From Pedobacter sp. Bi126 (GTDB lineage: Bacteria; Bacteroidota; Bacteroidia; Sphingobacteriales; Sphingobacteriaceae), in the NCBI RefSeq assembly GCF_918698245.1, contig NZ_CAKKMS010000003.1, positions 372,001 to 436,000 of the forward strand: DNA of 64,000 bases, written 5' to 3'. Positions 58,417 to 64,000 of this stretch are shown one piece after another. The translations under genes and the position numbers were made by a program. The first letter of the stretch is position 1, and every line of letters starts with the position of its first letter. The notes beneath the pieces were generated by a model. That model was not told the DNA's origin, did no database searches, and saw nothing but the letters and a program-made list of their open reading frames with translations.

Positions 58417-60282
58417 TTAAAAAAGATTTGATTTTTCCGCACTGTTAATCTCTACAGTTTTTTCAGAACTCTCCAACAGCATGTTTTCTTTGGTGCTAAA
58501 AATAGTTACCTTTTCAGCATACTGTGTAGATTCCTGAGCACTTCTCATGTATGCTTTTTCTACCATTTCAGTTTTATTGTTTGCTGATTCTTTCATATCT
58601 CCAGTGGCGCTGATATTGATATCTTTTCCGGCTGTTTGTGTAATGTCTTCGTTGGCACTTGTGGTAATGTTCTCACCGGCACTTTCTGAAATGTTTTTAC
58701 CCACCTTCACATCCATATTTTCCGCTACATTGATCTGCATATTCTTACAGTTTAAAGTCATGTTCTCCAAAGCGGTAATGGTTATATTATTGCCTTTGGT
58801 ATCGATATGGATAATATTATTGTGGATATCGGTGATTTTTATGCCTTGTGTACCCTGATTATCATCAAATTCTATTAAATGTCCGCTTCTGGTAATGATA
58901 CTTTTAAGGTGATTTTGAATAAGCGGGCTACTATCTACGCTTGAGCTGTGGTAAACACTTCCCATTACTACGGGCCGTGCAATATTCCCTTCTTCGAACG
59001 CAATCATCACCTGATCATCTATTTCGGGGATCGCGAAGTAACCACGGTTATTACCCCTATCGCCAACACCGGCACTTGGCGTAACTACGCGCAACCACTC
59101 TGTAACATCGTTGGTTAAACACTCCCATTTAAATTGCACTTTTATACGGCCCTGGCCCTGTGGATCGTTATTATCAATCACATCTGCCAGTTGCATATCC
59201 GGCTGTGGTTTTTCGAAGTTCTTTACCAGTAACCGTTCGGTTGTGGATACTTTTCCTTCGAAAGTATTGTGGTATTTGCCGTTTTCGTCTATATGATGAG
59301 TAATACTGGTAATAAGAAATTTACCCAGGCTTTCGGATGTAAAAGCAAGTTCTTTACGGAGGCTCATTGTAATTTCAGCAATGCTGCCTATGCTTAAACC
59401 GGCATTATCGCCCCTGGCAGTTACTTTTAAAAGCTCACTTGTATTCGCTTTCTCTTCATTTTCTACCAGGTTTTTAATGTCGTTGTTATTATCTACCCTG
59501 ATTAATGAAGGTTGGTTGAAGGTTTTACTAAAAGTAAGGTTAGAAGCTTTTACAGCATGGGATAAGTCGGGTGTGCCATCTACTTTACCTGTGCTTTCGC
59601 TCAGCAGCATTTCGTTCTGCTTCGAATTATAGGAGAACCGTTTATTTTTTATCGGTGCAATTTCCATTGCATACTGCATTTCCTGAACATCTCTGCCATA
59701 AAACAGGGATATTTCCTTTTGTGTATCGGGTTTTCCAAAATTAAGCTGTTTGCCATCGTAAAAAAGCCATTCGTGGTATTCGGCCGAAAGGCGGTTCAAA
59801 AAAGCAAAATCGCTTTCACGATATTGGATAATATAATCTATTGGTGTATTTCTTGTGGCATTGGCCACCACTTTTAAATCATTGGCTGGCGTATCTTTAG
59901 TTGCCAATTTCACGATCTCATTCAGGTCTTTATCTAAATATGAACCCAAATCAGGTCCACGATCGATTAAAATAGTTGGGCTATAACCACTTACAATTAG
60001 AACACCATGGTAACCATGAATTTGTGATAGTTCAACTTTAGAAACCAGGCCTACAAAATTCTGCATGCCTTCTGCCGAATGGCCAAAAGAAGCGGTTAAG
60101 GTTTTACCCACAAAATCGCGGCTATCATCTAAACTGATCAGTCCTGGCGCGCCCATCTGGTCGTGGTTAAAGCGCAGTTCAAAATAGTGATGTTCGTTAA
60201 AAGCCTGTTGAAGGACGAAGGAAGCAAAATGTGTAATTTCCTTATCCTCTATATTGATTTCAGCAATGAGTTTCTTTTCCAT
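58417..60282 (-). CDS. vgrG: VgrG spike protein 2 (TssI)
   Basis: A 621-residue T6SS spike protein. The gp27-like and OB-fold parts (1-455) follow VgrG1 closely (MEKKLIAEINIEDKEITHFASF, DPQGQGRIKVQFKWE, EIDDQVMIAFEEGN). The tail from about 455 differs: a long beta-helical needle with repeated short blocks (NMTLNCKNMQINVAENMDV, GENITTSANEDITQTAGKDI, KVTIFSTKENMLLESSEK). The needle end resembles the separate 54-residue protein encoded 1 nt downstream. It leads island 2 and probably carries the hydrolase and/or PAAR-like cargo. Confidence 0.95.
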   Translation of the reverse strand: MEKKLIAEINIEDKEITHFASFVLQQAFNEHHYFELRFNHDQMGAPGLISLDDSRDFVGKTLTASFGHSAEGMQNFVGLVSKVELSQIHGYHGVLIVSGYSPTILIDRGPDLGSYLDKDLNEIVKLATKDTPANDLKVVANATRNTPIDYIIQYRESDFAFLNRLSAEYHEWLFYDGKQLNFGKPDTQKEISLFYGRDVQEMQYAMEIAPIKNKRFSYNSKQNEMLLSESTGKVDGTPDLSHAVKASNLTFSKTFNQPSLIRVDNNNDIKNLVENEEKANTSELLKVTARGDNAGLSIGSIAEITMSLRKELAFTSESLGKFLITSITHHIDENGKYHNTFEGKVSTTERLLVKNFEKPQPDMQLADVIDNNDPQGQGRIKVQFKWECLTNDVTEWLRVVTPSAGVGDRGNNRGYFAIPEIDDQVMIAFEEGNIARPVVMGSVYHSSSVDSSPLIQNHLKSIITRSGHLIEFDDNQGTQGIKITDIHNNIIHIDTKGNNITITALENMTLNCKNMQINVAENMDVKVGKNISESAGENITTSANEDITQTAGKDINISATGDMKESANNKTEMVEKAYMRSAQESTQYAEKVTIFSTKENMLLESSEKTVEINSAEKSNLF

Positions 60283-60306
60283 ATTAATTTATCTTGATCA
60301 CAACAA

Positions 60307-60471
60307 TTACCCTAAGCCAAATGCTGGGTATGCACATGCTCTTATATTAAAAATGGATACATTTTCTGCAGACCGTATGTTCAGATGAATATTGTGTGTT
60401 GATGCCGAACCAAACATTTTACCTGAATAGTAATCGTTTTTTACTGCAACATGTTTGGAATGGTTAGACAT
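60307..60471 (-). CDS. Possible small protein upstream of vgrG2
   Basis: A 54-residue open frame on the vgrG strand, 24 nt before the vgrG2 start. It reads MSNHSKHVAVKNDYYSGKMF and ends in IRACAYPAFGLG. It is not recognised and has no signal peptide. It lies between the terminator of the tssD pair (60591-60622) and vgrG2, so it would be the first gene of island 2. Its reality rests on position and open frame only. Confidence 0.35.
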   Translation of the reverse strand: MSNHSKHVAVKNDYYSGKMFGSASTHNIHLNIRSAENVSIFNIRACAYPAFGLG

Positions 60472-60590
60472 AATTGAGCATTAATTTTTGAGATGGCTTT
60501 GTAATTAATATACGCATCAAAAGCAATATTAATTTTTTGGGATGATTGGGATGATAGGTAGATGTAGGGTGATGAAAATAGCAACGGATT
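60472..60590. other. Upstream region of island 2
   Basis: About 120 bp of AT-rich DNA between the small ORF and the tssD terminator; it must contain any separate promoter of island 2, but no exact TAnnTTTG box is seen. Confidence 0.35.
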
Positions 60591-60622
60591 AAAAGCGCCC
60601 CAGAAAAAGCCGGGGCGCTTTT
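60591..60622. terminator. Strong bidirectional terminator after tssD pair 2
   Basis: AAAAGCGCCCC (60591-60601) pairs perfectly with GGGGCGCTTTT (60612-60622) across a 10-nt loop. It lies 22 nt after the tssD stop and separates the tube genes from island 2. Confidence 0.9.
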
Positions 60623-60644
60623 AATACTATATTCTTAGTGATGA

Positions 60645-61040
60645 CTAAGCTTTAGGCCAATCGTTTTCGTGTTCTGCGTTGCCCAGTTTTAGCTTACGGG
60701 CTGATACGACAAAACTTAAAGTCATAGGTGTATTGTCGTTTACCGCAATACCCTCGTTATACTGGATGATATAACCGTCTTCGAAAGACAGTTCTTTCAT
60801 TTTTGCATCTTCTTCGCCTTTTTTGAAAACCAATGTTCCTGAAAGCGGCTTATACTGGTTGTTTACCATCGACTCGATCACAGAAGTATCTTCGGTTGAT
60901 TCGATTTCGATGTGGATGGTGCCACCATAAACACCTGACGATGGACGGCCTTTTGCGTCAACATCTCTATTTAATGAAAAGCTGCACTGTAGTACATCAA
61001 ATTCTTTTGATCCTAAGTTTAAACGGGTTTTGAATGCCAT
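60645..61040 (-). CDS. tssD: T6SS tube protein TssD (Hcp), copy A2
   Basis: A 131-residue Hcp with a protein sequence identical to the copy at 49047-49442. The DNA differs at a few third positions only (for example near 60710-60790 compared with 49112-49190). It is the second gene of pair 2 and ends at the strong terminator at 60591-60622. High expression as a separate unit would fit the need for many tube subunits. Confidence 0.95.
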   Translation of the reverse strand: MAFKTRLNLGSKEFDVLQCSFSLNRDVDAKGRPSSGVYGGTIHIEIESTEDTSVIESMVNNQYKPLSGTLVFKKGEEDAKMKELSFEDGYIIQYNEGIAVNDNTPMTLSFVVSARKLKLGNAEHENDWPKA

Positions 61041-61175
61041 TATAGTAAGTTTTAATGTTTTTGAAAAATGAATGAATTGCGACGGGCGGTTGGCGTAGAG
61101 TGTAAAGCGGTTGGCATTTTATTTACCTTAAACCCTAAACCTTACACCTTCAACCTTTCTGCCCTCAGCCTCCCT

Positions 61176-61571
61176 TTAGGCTTTTGGCCAATCGTTAAGG
61201 TGCTCGGCGTTGCCTAATTTAAGCTTCCTGGCTGAAATCTGGAATTTGAGCGTCATCGGATGATCGCCCACAATGTTGATCCCTTCGGAATATTTAACAA
61301 TGTAGCCATCTTCGAAGTTAACTTCTTTCATTTTGGCATCTTCCTCTGTTTTCTTGATCAGAAGGGTTCCCGTAATAGGTTTGTACTGGTTGTTTACCAT
61401 CGCCTCGATTATTGAGGTGTCTTCAGTTGACTCGATCTCAATGTCGATGGTACCTCCGTAAACTCCGGAAGAAGGCCTTCCTTTAGCATCTACATCGCGG
61501 TTTAACGCATAGGCACAATGAAGCACATCGTACTCCTTGCCTGAAAAATTTAATCTAGCTTTGAAAGCCAT
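61176..61571 (-). CDS. tssD: T6SS tube protein TssD (Hcp), copy B2
   Basis: A 131-residue Hcp with a protein sequence identical to the copy at 49564-49959. First gene of pair 2. The 135-nt gap to the next tssD and about 80 nt of upstream leader are also nearly the same as in pair 1, so the duplication covered leader, both genes and the gap. The leader carries the GGAG-loop hairpin at 61609-61622. Confidence 0.95.
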   Translation of the reverse strand: MAFKARLNFSGKEYDVLHCAYALNRDVDAKGRPSSGVYGGTIDIEIESTEDTSIIEAMVNNQYKPITGTLLIKKTEEDAKMKEVNFEDGYIVKYSEGINIVGDHPMTLKFQISARKLKLGNAEHLNDWPKA

Positions 61572-61887
61572 AGTTTTAAAATTTAAAGGTTAAAAAATTT
61601 GATTTATTGTAGCCTCCGCTACAGTATCAGCATTAACCAAAGATCAGGCCAATTACGCATTATATTGCTCATCTATAGTGAATAATCTTATTCTTGAAAT
61701 CAAGATAAAATCCTGAAACGCACTAAACGATTAGTTAAACGAGTTATTGTTGTGGAAAACGTGTGGAAAAGTTTTAAGATATTTTTAGTGTTACAAATAC
61801 AACGTGATAGAGAATAACTTACGTAACTGTAGTGGTTTTACCCAAGATGTAGTCTTTTTGGACAACAATTTCCCGTAATTTAAAGTT
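61572..61887. other. Leader of tssD pair 2 and intergenic region
   Basis: About 316 bp. The part next to tssD (to about 61650) repeats the leader of pair 1. A hairpin GTAGC-CTCC-GCTAC (61609-61622) shows GGAG in the loop on the transcribed strand, 38 nt before the ATG. The rest is AT-rich with no recognised element. Confidence 0.45.
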
Positions 61888-62460
61888 TTAAATCAGCTGT
61901 GAACCAAATTTTTCCATTTTAGCTACCCATTTTTGGCTATAATGATTTTCAAGAGAATGTAATTCACCAATGGTGTTGGTGAGCACGGGGCTCATTCTGC
62001 ATTTCTCGAAAACAACTTTTTTGATGGATAGGTAAGTTGTTTTCTTATTTGCTTTCCATTCTTTAAAAGTAGCCTCATCCAAAATAGACACAATCCGTGC
62101 CGAACGACCACTAAAATTATTGTTTACGTTTTGCTGCTGGGTGGTAAAAATCTGGTCAGGCATAAATAAACGATCAAAAAAGCCCTTAATCTTTGCGGGA
62201 ATATGGTCTACATATACAGGGCAAAAAAGCACTACATGGTTACTCTGCCTAATTGCGGTTAAAGCTTTTTGCAAATCGGGCTCTAACTCGGCAATCTGCC
62301 TGTTATTGAACAGCTTATTCGAGTTGAATATCAGGTCGATAATGGCCAACTCTCGTACGATTGCACCAGCACTTTCGGCACCTTGCTTATACGCGTTAAT
62401 CAGGAAATTCGTAGATGCGTTTTTTTCAATATCCCCATTCAGGATAAGTATTTGCTTCAT
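61888..62460 (-). CDS. Flavodoxin-fold NAD(P)H-dependent oxidoreductase
   Basis: A 190-residue flavodoxin-like protein. It starts KQILILNGDIEKNASTNFLI, with a modified FMN phosphate loop, and has VVLFCPVYVDHIPAKIKGFFDRLFMP, the middle block of NADPH-dependent FMN reductases. It may act as a quinone or FMN reductase in the cytosol. It lies between tssC and tssD pair 2, on the same strand but separated by the tssC terminator, so it is probably not part of the T6SS itself. Confidence 0.8.
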   Translation of the reverse strand: MKQILILNGDIEKNASTNFLINAYKQGAESAGAIVRELAIIDLIFNSNKLFNNRQIAELEPDLQKALTAIRQSNHVVLFCPVYVDHIPAKIKGFFDRLFMPDQIFTTQQQNVNNNFSGRSARIVSILDEATFKEWKANKKTTYLSIKKVVFEKCRMSPVLTNTIGELHSLENHYSQKWVAKMEKFGSQLI

Positions 62461-62535
62461 TTTTTTTGATTAATCTGATCAGGCCGATGCATTACAAAAT
62501 TATAAAGAATTTGTTAAGTGTTATGCATAACCCAT

Positions 62536-62565
62536 AAAAAAACCCAACGCTGGGGTTGGGTTTTT
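62536..62565. terminator. Terminator after tssC
   Basis: AAAACCCAAC (62539-62548) pairs with GTTGGGTTTT (62555-62564) with a 6-nt loop; T-runs lie on both strands. It is 19 nt after the tssC stop. Confidence 0.85.
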
Positions 62566-62583
62566 ATTTTCAGCTATCAAAAA

Positions 62584-63972
62584 CTATTGCTGATTATATT
62601 CTGAACTCCATGTGGTACTTTCATCTTCACCTTTGTGTCCATCCAGTTTTACCACAAAACTTTTAGCTGGGAAATATGGTGTGATGTGGATATCCAGGTG
62701 GATCCTGTCTTTCTGTTGTTCATCTCTTTCGAAACGCATAATTTTAAATCGCTCGATTAAACGGTCGGCTCCCTGAATACCATCCAGGAACTTAACAATC
62801 TGGCCACGAAGGTCCTGTTCCGTTTTAGAAGTCCAGTTTTCGAAAGCCCTTCTGTTCAGGAAATCGAATAATACTTTGGTAATATAATCGAATACACGTA
62901 CAACCGAATAAGTTTGTAAACCGATGTTATCGCCATTAAATAAGGTTTTGGCAGAAAAAGCCATAACTTTACCATATTCGTTAACCATCGGCACCAAGCC
63001 TACTCTTTCTAAATGGGAGATTTCACTTTTCTTTAAATCGAATTTTACACCATCTACTTCATTTATAGCACCATGTTTTTTACCTGCAGTAACCTGCGAC
63101 ATTAAGGTGTAATACATTTTACCAGCAAGTGCTGCTGATCCGGGTACGGTTAAATCGTCTTCCTCACCCACTTCTGCAACTTTACCACGGCCGACCAACC
63201 AGTTACAGGTCATGATTACATTCGATCTGAATGCATCACCTCCGGTAAAGTTTGCTGCGGTAAATAAATCAAGTACATCATCCGGCTGATCAAGATCGGC
63301 AAAATCGGTTACCAGCATGGCTTTGTTGTTATGCGCAATTTTACCCCATCTCTCTAATACTTTATTGGAACCCATATAGCCGGGCACAACCATTAACGAA
63401 TAGTTATTACGGAGATCCAAACGGTCGTAATTCTGTTTTAACTCATCATCTACGTATTCAATAAAACGTGGATTATCAAGATCTTTGATCTGATCCATTG
63501 ATGCATTTAACAGCACTACATTTTTAAGTTTGTCGGATTCGGTATTTTTATAGAACAAATGTACCGAACGGTATGCCTGCTCCAGTTCTCTCGTGCTTTC
63601 TAATGCGGTACCGATGTTTTTATTCAGGTTTTCTTCGGCAGCATTCAGTTTTTGGGTACTTTTTTCTACCATATCGGCAACTGAAGTAGAAGATTCAAGC
63701 ACATCAATCCAAAGCTGGATTTTCTTTTTCAGCTCTTCGCGTTCTTTCTTTTTCTCATCACCGGTTAAAAAGATCTGTTTACGGGCTTTACGTTCAGGGT
63801 TTAAATTCTGCAGACCATCAACAGTGGCTTCCAACAGATCGAAACCGCCAACACGGGCCAGTTTTTCGAGGTTATCTTTAAGTGATGTTTTTTCTATGGT
63901 TTTGGTTTCAGCTGGTTTAAAGCCTGCCTGGCCTGTATTTTCGTCGGTTTTTAATTCTTGAGGGTTTGACAT
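62584..63972 (-). CDS. tssC: T6SS contractile sheath large subunit TssC
   Basis: A 462-residue sheath protein of the Bacteroidota T6SS-iii type (DUF5458 family). With TssB it forms the contractile sheath around the TssD tube. Visible are a long charged N-terminal region (ERKARKQIFLTGDEKKKEREELKKK), NYSLMVVPGYMGSNKVLERWGK, TAGKKHGAINEVDGVKFDLKKSE, and the late block RAFENWTSKTEQDLRGQIVKFLDGIQGADRLI. The start MSNPQELKTDEN at 63972 leaves only 28 nt to the window edge, so tssB is expected just beyond. A terminator follows, so tssC ends its operon. Confidence 0.92.
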   Translation of the reverse strand: MSNPQELKTDENTGQAGFKPAETKTIEKTSLKDNLEKLARVGGFDLLEATVDGLQNLNPERKARKQIFLTGDEKKKEREELKKKIQLWIDVLESSTSVADMVEKSTQKLNAAEENLNKNIGTALESTRELEQAYRSVHLFYKNTESDKLKNVVLLNASMDQIKDLDNPRFIEYVDDELKQNYDRLDLRNNYSLMVVPGYMGSNKVLERWGKIAHNNKAMLVTDFADLDQPDDVLDLFTAANFTGGDAFRSNVIMTCNWLVGRGKVAEVGEEDDLTVPGSAALAGKMYYTLMSQVTAGKKHGAINEVDGVKFDLKKSEISHLERVGLVPMVNEYGKVMAFSAKTLFNGDNIGLQTYSVVRVFDYITKVLFDFLNRRAFENWTSKTEQDLRGQIVKFLDGIQGADRLIERFKIMRFERDEQQKDRIHLDIHITPYFPAKSFVVKLDGHKGEDESTTWSSEYNQQ

Positions 63973-64000
63973 GTTTTCTTGGCGTTAAGATTATTTATTT

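Noticed and set aside
40040..64000. Phage tail or extracellular contractile injection system instead of T6SS
   Set aside because: Multiple Hcp (TssD) genes, full-length VgrG proteins with effector tails, PAAR-like and Rhs effectors and the DUF5458-type TssC fit T6SS-iii; no tail-fibre, tape-measure or lysis genes are seen.

Overview
The window looks like a chromosome segment of a Bacteroidota bacterium of the family Sphingobacteriaceae, most likely Pedobacter or a close relative (inference). The reasons are low GC; promoters of the TAnnTTTG (-7) type ahead of many genes; Bacteroidota-typical families (DUF5687 ABC permease, DUF4280 PAAR-like protein, TssD and DUF5458-type TssC of the T6SS-iii class, the 668-residue urocanase); and many short palindromic intergenic repeats.

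Left part (1-22,400) is mostly housekeeping. A DoxX/aldo-keto reductase pair is followed by a YtrA-type GntR/ABC operon with its own candidate operator. Then come an alpha/beta hydrolase, an MtfA-like peptidase, a Gfo/Idh/MocA oxidoreductase, an OmpA lipoprotein, a two-gene ABC exporter (DUF5687), rarA, an MHS-type transporter, a methyltransferase, hisS, a membrane LytTR regulator with a small paralogous partner, a SUI1-like factor, a lipid kinase, and metK behind a structured S-box-like leader. Intergenic spaces at 8.4-9.1, 16.4-16.9 and 22.4-22.9 kb are packed with repeats.

Middle part (22,900-39,100) holds a peptide-export operon: a double-glycine leader peptide, an HlyD-type adaptor and a C39-peptidase ABC exporter. 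It is followed by a lone ExbD, a Cu/Zn superoxide dismutase lipoprotein, an EamA exporter, an mdaB-ygiN quinone pair facing a LysR regulator, a four-PAS histidine kinase, and a hutH-hutU histidine-degradation operon facing another LysR regulator.

Right part (39,100-64,000), nearly all on the minus strand, is the effector side of a type VI secretion system (T6SS-iii). The sheath gene tssC lies at the right edge. Further left are two tube-gene pairs (tssD-tssD) whose protein products are identical pair to pair. Behind each pair is a terminator and then a vgrG island. Island 1 carries a lipoprotein (candidate immunity), a Tae4-like amidase, VgrG1, a TPR protein (candidate adaptor), an Rhs protein with a candidate PD-(D/E)xK nuclease tip, and a candidate immunity protein. 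Island 2 carries a small ORF, VgrG2, a 54-residue needle-like protein, a GHSHGG hydrolase, two small membrane proteins, a 318-residue protein, a DUF4280 PAAR-like protein, an 866-residue protein with an embedded OmpA domain, a lipoprotein and a 258-residue protein. The duplicated tssD pairs lie as direct repeats about 11.6 kb apart around island 2. The most novel material is probably in these two islands, the metK leader and the peptide operon. The remaining T6SS structural genes (tssB, baseplate, membrane complex, ClpV) are not seen and may lie beyond 64,000.
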